DNA of 64,000 nt from Enterococcus cecorum (GTDB lineage Bacteria; Bacillota; Bacilli; Lactobacillales; Enterococcaceae), in NCBI RefSeq assembly GCF_023221775.1, contig NZ_JAKUDS010000003.1, forward strand, positions 62,001 to 126,000, read 5' to 3'. Shown here in pieces: positions 37,708-45,641 of the stretch (positions are counted from its first letter, which is position 1; each line of letters opens with the position of its first letter). The position numbers and the translations under genes were made by a program. The notes beneath the pieces are model-generated. The model saw only the letters and a program-made list of their open reading frames with translations, did not search any database and had not been told where the DNA came from.

Positions 37708-40587
37708 ACTGAAACTACTGAAGATTTGGCAGCTAAACGTGAAGACGCTCAAGCAAAAGTTGCAGATTTAGTACAATTTGGATTAACAAAAGCTGGGGTT
37801 GAAAAATTCCAAAGTCAAATCGCAAGTGCTTCTTCTAGCTTTGATACAATTGTAGAAAATGCACGTGTAGAAGCAGCTTCAAATCAAGTTACAGCATTCA
37901 ATACTGCAAAAACTGATGCATTAAATGCTATTTCAGAACAAAAATTACCAAATTTACCTACTTCTGCAGTAAATGATTTGGTTTCAAAAGTTCAAGCAAT
38001 TAATGTATCAACATATTCAAATGCAGATACAACGTTAAAAACAAGTAAATCATTGGCTACTTTTGTTAGTGATGTTACAACTAAAAAATCTCAACTTTCA
38101 GCATTGAAGGCATATGCAACAGAATTGAACAATGCATTTTCAAGTTTTGCTTCTGCTAAAACTTATGCTACTTCAAAAATCAATTCTTTAGCTTTTGTTA
38201 ACGAAGCATATAAAGCTGACAAAGTTTCAAAATTAGATACTTATACAAATACATCTGATTGGAAACAAGGTGTTTATGGATTATTAACTGAAGCATTAGG
38301 TGAAGATATGCTTCAAAAATCAGCTTTAGTTAATGAAGTACGTACTTTAGTTAATCGAGTATTTACTGCAGCTGATGCTGAAACTTTAGCAACTAAGAAT
38401 GCTTATATTTCACGTGCGGAAGCTGCTAAGACACCTGCAGAAATCAACACTATAATTTCTGAAATTAAAGCTAAAGAATTCGAAATTAATAAAAAACAAT
38501 TTGAACAAGATGTTAAAGACTTAGATGGATATACTTCATCAGAAAGACAAGCATTAAAAGATTACTTCTTAGGAGAATTGGCTAATGTGAAAGATCAAAA
38601 TGCATTAGATGCCTTAAAAGCCAATTTTATTGAAGTCAATGCACAAGCTTCAACATCTGATTTAAAAACATATGTTGATGATAAAATTGGAACTGTCACT
38701 CCAAATACTGGTTTAGTTAATCTAGGTTTCAGTAATCCAGTTAAAAAAGCTGATTCATTAAGAACAATTTCACGATCGAATTCTGCTTTAGAAGTTGCAA
38801 AACTTTATTTCTCATTAAAAGCTGAAGATGCTCAAATCTTAGCTGATGCAAAAGAAAAAGCAACGGCTGATATCAACGGCTTAGAAAGCCTATCTAAATC
38901 AGAAAAAACTTCTTTTGTAAACGATGTTAAGGCCGCAACTAATGCTGAAGCTGTTGTTGATTTAGCTAATGGAGCAAAACAATTGAATGATTCTAGATTT
39001 GATTCAGAAGCATTAGTAGCATTAAAAGGTAAGGCAAGAGATTCATTTAAATTAATTGGTGTGCAAGATACTTCTGCAATTGATAGTATTCATACTGGTG
39101 ATAATGAACCTGCCGCACTTAAGAGAGTTAAAGATGTAGTTTCTGATAAGGTAGCAAATGAAGCTACAAGTGTAAATTCTGTTGAAACTGCAACAAATCT
39201 TGTTAATGCATTGTTAGGAATTGATTCATATAAAGCTGATATTTTAAAATCGTTAGAAGCTGATAAAAATGATGTAAATAAATTAATTGCTGATGTACAG
39301 CACGCAGTTGAAACTGCACGCCATGAAGCAGAAACTGCATATAAAGCTGATCATTTAGCATTAGTAATCAATAATGCAGTTAAAGAAGTAAACAGATTAA
39401 AATACTTATCGGCTGAAGCAAAAGATGACTTCGTTAAGTCAATTAAAGCAGCTCAATCTGAAACGAAGGTTAATGAATTGTTAGTTAATGCTCGTCAGAA
39501 AGATGCTGAAGCACAACGTGCAGCTCAAGAGTTAGCAGATGCTAAATCAGCTGCAGTTACACAAATTGGTGAACTAAGTCATTTATCACCTTCACAAGCA
39601 GGGGCATTTGTTGAACAAATTAGATCTGCAGCAACGATTAAAGATGTTCATGCAATTGCAAATAAAGCAATTTTAGCCGATATTGATGCAATTACAGACT
39701 TAGATGAATATAAGACAGTTGTTACTGATAAATTATTAACAACTGATACTTCAAAAGCTTTACGTTTTGCTGAATTAACTACTCAACAAGTAAATGCACA
39801 TGTTAAGGATGTAAATGCTGCCAAAACATTGGAAGATGCTAAAAAAGCTGTTGCAGAAGCACAAGCTAAAAATGCTAAGCAAAATGATGAAAGAGTTACT
39901 GCTGAATTAGATCAATTAATTAAAGATGGTAGCTATTCACAAGCAAAAGTGAAGTTAGCAAGTTTGATGTTACCTGAAAACATCAGTAAATATACTAAGA
40001 TTGTTGACGATGCATTAGCTCTTCGCGAGAAAAAACTAGCTGCACTGGATACAATTGCAAAAGCTGATTACCTATCTGCAACTGAAAAAGAAAAATTAGC
40101 TAAAGAAGTAACTGCTGCAAAAGATATTGCTGAAGTAGATAAAGTTTTAGGTAAAGTTACGGATAAAGCTCCTGCAAAAGCGGTTCAATTATATCGTGCA
40201 TACAACCCTAACTCAGGTGAACACCTATACACTGCTGATAAAGCTGAATACGATCATCTAGTATCATTAGGTTGGAAAGCTGAAGGTAACGCATGGAAAG
40301 CAGCTGATAAAGGTGCTCCAGTGTACCGTTTATACAACCCTAACTCAGGTGAACACTTCTACACAATCAGCGAATCAGAATACAATGATGTAGCAAAAGC
40401 TGGATGGAAGAAAGAAGGCGTGGCATTCCACTCTGATAGCAATCGTGGAGTTGAAGTATACCGTCTGTTCAATCCAAATGCTAAGGGCGCTGGTTCTCAC
40501 CACTACACTACTCTAGCTAGCGAACGTGATTCATTAATCAAAGCTGGTTGGAAGTATGAAAATGTTGCTTTCTACGGATTAAAATAG
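37603..40587 (+). CDS. Large repetitive surface protein, apparently silent copy (5'-truncated)
   Basis: An open frame of 994 codons from ATG 37603: a hydrophobic signal segment, then about 800 residues of Ala/Lys/Asp-rich helical repeats (motifs like LSxxEKxxFVxxVKAAxxxxEV, resembling GA/FIVAR-type bundles), then a C-terminal DUF5648-type triplet. No LPxTG anchor was found. The ATG has no ribosome site, and the homologous frame continues upstream through 16 leader codons to a TAA at 37543-37545, with no promoter seen. As it stands the gene looks unexpressed. Its first 35 and last about 135 residues nearly match the oppositely oriented copy at 41845-45372, while the middle differs strongly. 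It may be an alternative cassette activated by inversion. Confidence 0.85.
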   Translation: MYKSKKNWVVAPVVLLTLLGAVAPAPIALSNVVNATETTEDLAAKREDAQAKVADLVQFGLTKAGVEKFQSQIASASSSFDTIVENARVEAASNQVTAFNTAKTDALNAISEQKLPNLPTSAVNDLVSKVQAINVSTYSNADTTLKTSKSLATFVSDVTTKKSQLSALKAYATELNNAFSSFASAKTYATSKINSLAFVNEAYKADKVSKLDTYTNTSDWKQGVYGLLTEALGEDMLQKSALVNEVRTLVNRVFTAADAETLATKNAYISRAEAAKTPAEINTIISEIKAKEFEINKKQFEQDVKDLDGYTSSERQALKDYFLGELANVKDQNALDALKANFIEVNAQASTSDLKTYVDDKIGTVTPNTGLVNLGFSNPVKKADSLRTISRSNSALEVAKLYFSLKAEDAQILADAKEKATADINGLESLSKSEKTSFVNDVKAATNAEAVVDLANGAKQLNDSRFDSEALVALKGKARDSFKLIGVQDTSAIDSIHTGDNEPAALKRVKDVVSDKVANEATSVNSVETATNLVNALLGIDSYKADILKSLEADKNDVNKLIADVQHAVETARHEAETAYKADHLALVINNAVKEVNRLKYLSAEAKDDFVKSIKAAQSETKVNELLVNARQKDAEAQRAAQELADAKSAAVTQIGELSHLSPSQAGAFVEQIRSAATIKDVHAIANKAILADIDAITDLDEYKTVVTDKLLTTDTSKALRFAELTTQQVNAHVKDVNAAKTLEDAKKAVAEAQAKNAKQNDERVTAELDQLIKDGSYSQAKVKLASLMLPENISKYTKIVDDALALREKKLAALDTIAKADYLSATEKEKLAKEVTAAKDIAEVDKVLGKVTDKAPAKAVQLYRAYNPNSGEHLYTADKAEYDHLVSLGWKAEGNAWKAADKGAPVYRLYNPNSGEHFYTISESEYNDVAKAGWKKEGVAFHSDSNRGVEVYRLFNPNAKGAGSHHYTTLASERDSLIKAGWKYENVAFYGLK

Positions 40588-40642
40588 TTCGTCAACGACA
40601 TAAAACACATTTTGGAGAGTGAATATTCACTCTCCTTTTTTT
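40183..40642 (+). repeat. 3' inverted repeat, silent copy
   Basis: Encodes the DUF5648-type triplet and the terminator. Highly similar in inverse orientation to 41790-42250, including identical non-coding sequence after the stop codon (GTTCGTCAACGACATAAAAC). Confidence 0.88.
40614..40642. terminator. Terminator after the silent copy
   Basis: GGAGAGTGAATATTCACTCTCC is a perfect palindrome of 22 bases (GGAGAGTGAAT / ATTCACTCTCC) followed by seven T; it can also serve the convergent recombinase gene. Confidence 0.85.
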
Positions 40643-40649
40643 GTTTTGA

Positions 40650-41693
40650 TTAAAATTCTACAAATTGACTTAATTTCTTAACAGTTTCTTGCTTTCTTGA
40701 ATCGCAAAGATGGGTATAAATATCCATTGTGGTCTTTATATTTACATGTCCTAATCTTTCTTGAATATCTTTATAATCAATTCCTGCCTCAAATAACAGG
40801 CTTGCGTGAGTATGCCTAAATCCATGCAAACCAATATATTTTAAGTTAGCTTCTTGTTGATAAAGTTTATATCTCTCGGTAATTGCTTGATTAATAGTGA
40901 AATTATTCTTGCTATTCGTAAAAATATAATTTGCATGTTGATACCCATGTTTATTCAAATAGTCTAACTGAATTTTTTGCCAATTTATTAAATAACGAAT
41001 TGTCACATCATCAAGATAAATAATTCTTTGGGAGTTTATAGTCTTTGGGGTTTGTGAGATATAATGAAACCTGGCTTTTGTCAATGTTTTATGAATGTCT
41101 AGTTCCCCAGTAATCAAATTCACGTCTTGCCAATTTAAAGCTAAAATTTCTCCAATACGGCAACCACTAAAAGAAAGTAAGCGAAAAATTGTATAATCTC
41201 TTGTTTTCTTATAATGTTCTACTTTTGAATTCATGATTGTGTTAAGAAAAATTTGCAATTCATTTTTTGAGTAATACTTGATTCTTTTTCCTTGATATAA
41301 TTCTTCTTTCTTTTTTGGAATAATAACTTTATTTGTAGGATTTTCAGTTATAAAATTTAGTTTAATTCCTAATTCAATAATTCTATTTAAATAATTTATG
41401 ATGAGCATATATCTTGAATAATTATATATTGAAGCCCAATGATTGATAGCTTCTTGAACGATAATTGGTTTTAATTCGTTTACTCCAAACTCTCCAAGTT
41501 GCTTTCGTATACTTCGATTGATAATCCCACTAGTGCATGAATAAGTACTTTTCTTTACTTGTTCTTGATATAACATTAACCAGATATCTATTAGTTGATT
41601 TACCGTAAAATTATTTAATTTCAAGAATTCATTTTTATCCTCTTTATCTATCATTTCTAAAAAATTTATTCTTTCAATACTTGATTTTTGCAT
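40650..41693 (-). CDS. Tyrosine recombinase, candidate invertase of the locus
   Basis: A 347-residue phage-integrase-family protein. Residues 25-130 form the helical SAM-like DNA-binding domain, 140-347 the catalytic domain. All catalytic positions are present: Arg179 (GCRIGE), Lys217 (TPKT), His290 and Arg293 (LHGFRHTH), His316 (LGH) and Tyr326 (DIYTH). It lies between the two inverted surface-protein genes, with no excisionase, phage genes or att-type tRNA nearby, so a role as a local invertase is more likely than as a prophage integrase. GAGGTGAAAAG precedes the ATG. It is on the same strand as the expressed copy and downstream of it, past two hairpins. Confidence 0.9.
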   Translation of the reverse strand: MQKSSIERINFLEMIDKEDKNEFLKLNNFTVNQLIDIWLMLYQEQVKKSTYSCTSGIINRSIRKQLGEFGVNELKPIIVQEAINHWASIYNYSRYMLIINYLNRIIELGIKLNFITENPTNKVIIPKKKEELYQGKRIKYYSKNELQIFLNTIMNSKVEHYKKTRDYTIFRLLSFSGCRIGEILALNWQDVNLITGELDIHKTLTKARFHYISQTPKTINSQRIIYLDDVTIRYLINWQKIQLDYLNKHGYQHANYIFTNSKNNFTINQAITERYKLYQQEANLKYIGLHGFRHTHASLLFEAGIDYKDIQERLGHVNIKTTMDIYTHLCDSRKQETVKKLSQFVEF

Positions 41694-41726
41694 ATCTTTT
41701 CACCTCAAAAAAATGTTCAGAAGTAT

Positions 41727-41732
41727 ATTATA
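41727..41732 (-). promoter_or_regulatory. -10 element of the recombinase promoter
   Basis: A perfect TATAAT on the minus strand, 34 bases before the recombinase ATG; the -35 region is a T run without a good match. Confidence 0.45.
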
Positions 41733-41748
41733 TCCGAAGTTAAAGAAA

Positions 41749-41779
41749 TAAAAAAAGCTGTTCGATTATTTGAACAGCC
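41749..41779 (-). terminator. Second terminator between the expressed copy and the recombinase
   Basis: Minus strand: GCTGTTC pairs with GAACAGC around an eight-base loop, followed by seven T. Confidence 0.75.
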
Positions 41780-41789
41780 AATTGTATGT

Positions 41790-41818
41790 AAAAAAAGGAG
41801 AGTGAATAATCACTCTCC
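41790..41818 (-). terminator. Terminator of the expressed copy
   Basis: Inverted counterpart of the hairpin at 40614: GGAGAGTGA / TCACTCTCC followed by seven T. Confidence 0.85.
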
Positions 41819-42250
41819 AAAATGTGTTTTATGTCGTTGACGAACTATTTTAATCCGTAGAAAGCAACATTTTCATACTTCCAACCAGCTTTGATTAATG
41901 TATCGCGTTCGCTAGCTAAAGTAGTGTAGTGGTGAGAACCAGCACCTTTAGCGTTTGGATTGAATAGACGGTATACTTCAACTCCACGGTTGTTGTCAGA
42001 GTAGAATGCTACGCCTTCTTTCTTCCATCCAGCTTTAGCTACATCATTGTATTCTGATTCGCTGATTGTGTAGAAGTGTTCACCTGAGTTAGGGTTGTAT
42101 AGACGGTAAACTGGAGCACCTTTAGATGCAGCTTTCCAAGCATTACCTTCACCATGCCATCCTAAACCAACAAGTTTGTCATATTCTGCTTTATCAGCAG
42201 TGTATAAGTGTTCACCTGAGTTAGGGTTATATGCACGGAATAATTGTACA
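41790..42250 (-). repeat. 3' inverted repeat, expressed copy
   Basis: Partner of 40183-40642. It covers the terminator, the untranslated region and the codons for the C-terminal triplet; a few coding differences lie in the first of the three units. Confidence 0.88.
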
Positions 42251-45200
42251 ACTTGTGCAGGTTGTAAATCTTTCAAGTGATCTAGAACTTTATTAACATC
42301 GTCAATAGAGTTAGCTTTATTAACATCATTAATTAAGTTTTCTTTATCTTTATCAGATACATAATCTGCACCGTTGATTTCATTTACTGCGTTTTCTTTA
42401 GCAGTACGTAAATCTAATAAACCTTGAACTTTAGCAGTGTAAGTTGCAATGTTATTGTCTAAACGTAATGCAGCTAATTTAGTTTTAGCAGTGTTGTATA
42501 AACCAGATTTCAATAAGCTGTCAATTTCTTTCATGACAAGTTTATCGTTTTGTTCATAACCTTTATCAACTGCTTCTTTAAGAACTTTCTTAGCATTTTC
42601 GATTGATGAAGCACCAACTAATTTACTTACATAACCAGCTTTTTGAGATGGGTTTAAGTATTTAGAAGCATTGATTAATGCAGATGCTACACGGTTAAAT
42701 TTATCACGATTAGTGATTTGATTTAAGTTAGTGTAATATGCATCATCGACTAATTTATCAACTTCTGCAATTGATTTAGCAGCTAAAATCTTACCGATGT
42801 AGTCAGCTTTTTGTTCAGTAGTTAATGCATCTAATTGACCAAATGTGTTGCTTTCGTCAGTGTTGTAAGCAGCTGTTTCATAAGGAGCAGCTTCACCTTT
42901 ATCAAAATCACCACGAATTAGTTTAACAGCAGCAGTTTTAGCAGCTTCTAATTCTTTAAATTCGTTAAAGCCGATTTGATCATCTTTTTGTGCTTGTTTA
43001 GCAATATCTTTAACATCATCTGAGTTTAAAGCAGCTTTTACTTTTGCAACGTAATCAGCTTTTTGTTCAGCAGTTAAATATTTGTATGCATTGATTTTAG
43101 CGATTGTTGCATCTTTTTCCGCTTGTAATGCAGCAGCACGTGCAGCAGCAGCGATGTTTTCATCATTAGTCTTGTCTGCAGCATCGTAAGCTCTTAATAC
43201 ATCTTCTTTTGTCTTAGCAGCATCTACAGCAGCTAATGCATCAGCTTTTTGTTGTGCAGTTAAAGCAGTTAATGCATTGATTGCTTCACGAGCAATTTCT
43301 TGAGCTTCCTTAACAGTTAAAGCTTTTTCAACCCCTGCACGGAAATTAGCTTTCACAGCTTTAGCAACAACTGTGTTAACTTCATTGATTGATTTAGCAT
43401 TTTCTACTTCAGTTAAGTAATTACCAACTTGAACATTAGATAGATATTTCAATCCTTGAATTGTCTTCTTAGCTTCGTGTTTCACTTCAGTTAAGTGTTT
43501 AGCAGCATTTAAGTTTTTAGCATTATTTACAACAGTTGCCACTGTTTGTAATGTTACGTCACGGATTGTACCATCTGCATTAAATTCGCGAGTAACTTCA
43601 GCAATAAAATCTTGTTTTTCTGCATCGCTTAAGTATGGTAAAGCATTGATTTCTTTAATTGCAGCATCTTGAGCAGCACGTAATACATCACGATTTTCTT
43701 TGCGAGCTTGTTTAAATAAGTCTACAACTTCATCTTGGCTTGAAGCAGCTTTTACAGCGAATTGATAGTTACCTTTTACTAAATCATTTAAGTTAGCTAA
43801 GTCACGAACTTTGTCATAAACAGCTTCTTTTAAGCTATCTAATGATGGTTTAGATTTCAATAATAAAGTAACTTCACGTTCATCTTGGTATTCTGCAAAG
43901 ATATCACGAACTTTTGCTGAAGTGTCAACAGAAGAAGCATTGATACGAGATACATAAGCTTGAACTTTTTCTGGTTGTAAGACTTCAGCATCTACAAGAG
44001 CACCGTTTTTATATTCTTTGTTTTCATTGATATATCTTGTATAAAGTTGTTTTAAGCTATTAATCTTATATTGGATAGCAGCTTTATCATTTGCATCTTT
44101 GATTTGGTTAAATAAACTTTCCAAATCTGAAACTTTATTTAAGTTTGTATCAATACCTTTGACATCTGTTAATTTTTCGTAGGCATTTACTTTATTTTTG
44201 TAAGTGTTAATTTGTGAAGAAGTTAAATACAACTTAACTGGTTGACCTAATGAGTTGTTTGCAACACTGTTGAAGCTGTTGTCAGCATTGTTATCTGAAC
44301 GGAATGTTAAATAGTCAGTTACTGACTTAACTAAATCAGATACGTGTTTGTTGTTTACACGAGTAGCTTCTTTAACAACATCTTCTAATTCAGTTTTCCA
44401 GTCGCGTACAGTAGTTAATGCAGCATCAGTACGAGTGTCATCATTATCAGCAGCAATTTTTTCAATTTGTGCTAGATATTGGTTCTTTTCAGCAGCAGTT
44501 AAGTTAGGTAAAGCATTAACACGATCAATAGCATCTTGTTTTTTAGCTGAATAGTTAGTGTTAATTTTACCTTGTTTTACTGCTTCATCATAAATTGCGC
44601 TTAATTGAGCAACTTGTTCTTCTAATGCTTTATCAAATGCAGCACGTTTTACACCATAGTTGTTTTCAGCTGGTTTAGATTCAGTACCTAAAGTACGATC
44701 AATAACAGCAGCTTTTACAGATAATTCTTCATTGAAAGTCTTAAATGCTGAAACAACTTTATCCGAAGCAGCATCAACTTTATCATTAAATAAATCTAGA
44801 TAAGTTTTATCTGTATTTGTATTAACTTTATCTCCTAATCCGTTGATATCAGCTAATTTTGATTTTAGATCTGCTGCTTTAGGAGCAAAAGTGTTGAATG
44901 CCATATCAGTTGCTTGAGTATAAGCTTTCTTTAATACTTTGAATACAGCATCGGCTGTATTTGTAGAATCAGATGCAACAGCGTCTAAGTATGCTTGTTG
45001 AGTTTGATAAGGAGCAGGGGCACCATCAAATGTAAATGTTGCATTTTTGTAATCACCAGTTAATGTTTTTGGTAATTCTAAGTTTTCGATAGCAAATTTA
45101 GCATCCTTCTTAGCTGCAACAGTAGCAGCGTCAGCAGTTACTGTAGTGTCTTCTTCCTTAGTATCACCTGAATCAGCAGTTGTTGCATTAGTTTCTGCAT

Positions 45201-45372
45201 TAACAACGTTAGATAATGCGATTGGAGCTGGAGCAACTGCACCTAATAAAGTTAATAGGACAACCGGTGCAACAACCCAGTTCTTTTTAGATTTGTACAT
45301 TTTGTAGACACGTTTTGTAGAATTGTCTACTGGAGAAAGGTTGTCTTTTCTCACATTTTTATTGTTTTTCAT
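41845..45372 (-). CDS. Large repetitive surface protein, expressed copy
   Basis: A 1175-residue exported protein. The first 58 residues form a long signal sequence: MKNNKNVR, then a KRVYKMYKSKKNW stretch resembling the KxYKxGKxW motif of large Gram-positive adhesins, a hydrophobic core and a cleavage site near VNA. The body is a chain of about 50-residue helical repeats (LPYLSDAEKQDFIAEV-type cores, Ala- and Lys-rich). The end is a DUF5648-type triplet. No sortase motif was seen, so attachment may go through the C-terminal triplet. GGAGG lies eight bases before the ATG and a consensus promoter lies further upstream. The N-terminal 50 and C-terminal 135 residues are shared with the silent copy at 37603. 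Confidence 0.9.
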   Translation of the reverse strand: MKNNKNVRKDNLSPVDNSTKRVYKMYKSKKNWVVAPVVLLTLLGAVAPAPIALSNVVNAETNATTADSGDTKEEDTTVTADAATVAAKKDAKFAIENLELPKTLTGDYKNATFTFDGAPAPYQTQQAYLDAVASDSTNTADAVFKVLKKAYTQATDMAFNTFAPKAADLKSKLADINGLGDKVNTNTDKTYLDLFNDKVDAASDKVVSAFKTFNEELSVKAAVIDRTLGTESKPAENNYGVKRAAFDKALEEQVAQLSAIYDEAVKQGKINTNYSAKKQDAIDRVNALPNLTAAEKNQYLAQIEKIAADNDDTRTDAALTTVRDWKTELEDVVKEATRVNNKHVSDLVKSVTDYLTFRSDNNADNSFNSVANNSLGQPVKLYLTSSQINTYKNKVNAYEKLTDVKGIDTNLNKVSDLESLFNQIKDANDKAAIQYKINSLKQLYTRYINENKEYKNGALVDAEVLQPEKVQAYVSRINASSVDTSAKVRDIFAEYQDEREVTLLLKSKPSLDSLKEAVYDKVRDLANLNDLVKGNYQFAVKAASSQDEVVDLFKQARKENRDVLRAAQDAAIKEINALPYLSDAEKQDFIAEVTREFNADGTIRDVTLQTVATVVNNAKNLNAAKHLTEVKHEAKKTIQGLKYLSNVQVGNYLTEVENAKSINEVNTVVAKAVKANFRAGVEKALTVKEAQEIAREAINALTALTAQQKADALAAVDAAKTKEDVLRAYDAADKTNDENIAAAARAAALQAEKDATIAKINAYKYLTAEQKADYVAKVKAALNSDDVKDIAKQAQKDDQIGFNEFKELEAAKTAAVKLIRGDFDKGEAAPYETAAYNTDESNTFGQLDALTTEQKADYIGKILAAKSIAEVDKLVDDAYYTNLNQITNRDKFNRVASALINASKYLNPSQKAGYVSKLVGASSIENAKKVLKEAVDKGYEQNDKLVMKEIDSLLKSGLYNTAKTKLAALRLDNNIATYTAKVQGLLDLRTAKENAVNEINGADYVSDKDKENLINDVNKANSIDDVNKVLDHLKDLQPAQVVQLFRAYNPNSGEHLYTADKAEYDKLVGLGWHGEGNAWKAASKGAPVYRLYNPNSGEHFYTISESEYNDVAKAGWKKEGVAFYSDNNRGVEVYRLFNPNAKGAGSHHYTTLASERDTLIKAGWKYENVAFYGLK
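45196..45349 (-). repeat. 5' inverted repeat, expressed copy
   Basis: Partner of 37554-37707. The identity stops at 45349, inside codon 8-9, so the ribosome site, start codon and first codons lie outside the repeat. Confidence 0.92.
45304..45330 (-). other. Candidate recombination site, expressed copy
   Basis: GTAGACA, 13 bases, TGTCTAC, at codons 15-23 of the leader. Exchange with 37573-37599 keeps the reading frame because the flanks are identical. Confidence 0.6.
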
Positions 45373-45433
45373 TTAAAGACCTCCATATTTAGGTATTTTT
45401 TTGAAAATGTACCAACGACATAGCACACTTATG

Positions 45434-45462
45434 ATTTTAAATCAGTAAGCTGAGTATGTCAA
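45434..45462 (-). promoter_or_regulatory. Promoter of the expressed surface-protein copy
   Basis: Minus strand: TTGACA, 17 bases, TAAAAT, about 62 bases before the ATG. It lies outside the inverted repeat and so stays fixed if the locus inverts. Confidence 0.8.
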
Positions 45463-45641
45463 CGTTTTTACCAGAATTATTCACTAAATAAACACAATTA
45501 TTCGTAAATTGCATTTAAATTCGAAAATTCTAAGAAAAAACTGTTGAATTTCATTCACTTATTGATTTATTTTCTTAACAATTATAAAATGAATCTTGTG
45601 TTTTTACAATACTAAATTAAAATTTTTTGGGAGGAATTTTA

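Larger units (their letters stand above)
37554..45349. other. Candidate invertible surface-antigen locus
   Basis: Two large surface-protein genes face each other around a tyrosine recombinase. Their 5' ends form a 154-bp inverted repeat (37554-37707 and 45196-45349, about two mismatches), and their 3' ends form a second one of about 460 bp. Only the minus-strand copy has a promoter, a ribosome site and the first eight leader codons, all located outside the repeat. Inversion between the 5' repeats would place the plus-strand copy behind that promoter in the same frame. Seen directly: repeats, gene polarity, missing start signals, recombinase. Inferred: that inversion takes place and switches expression. 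Confidence 0.75.

Noticed and set aside
40650-41693. A prophage or integrative element marked by the integrase gene
   Set aside because: No phage, conjugation, excisionase or replication genes flank it, and its neighbours are two related surface genes in inverted repeats. A local invertase explains the context better.
41845-45372. Sortase-anchored adhesin
   Set aside because: No LPxTG-like motif, hydrophobic tail or positively charged end is present at the C-terminus, which instead ends with the DUF5648-type triplet.
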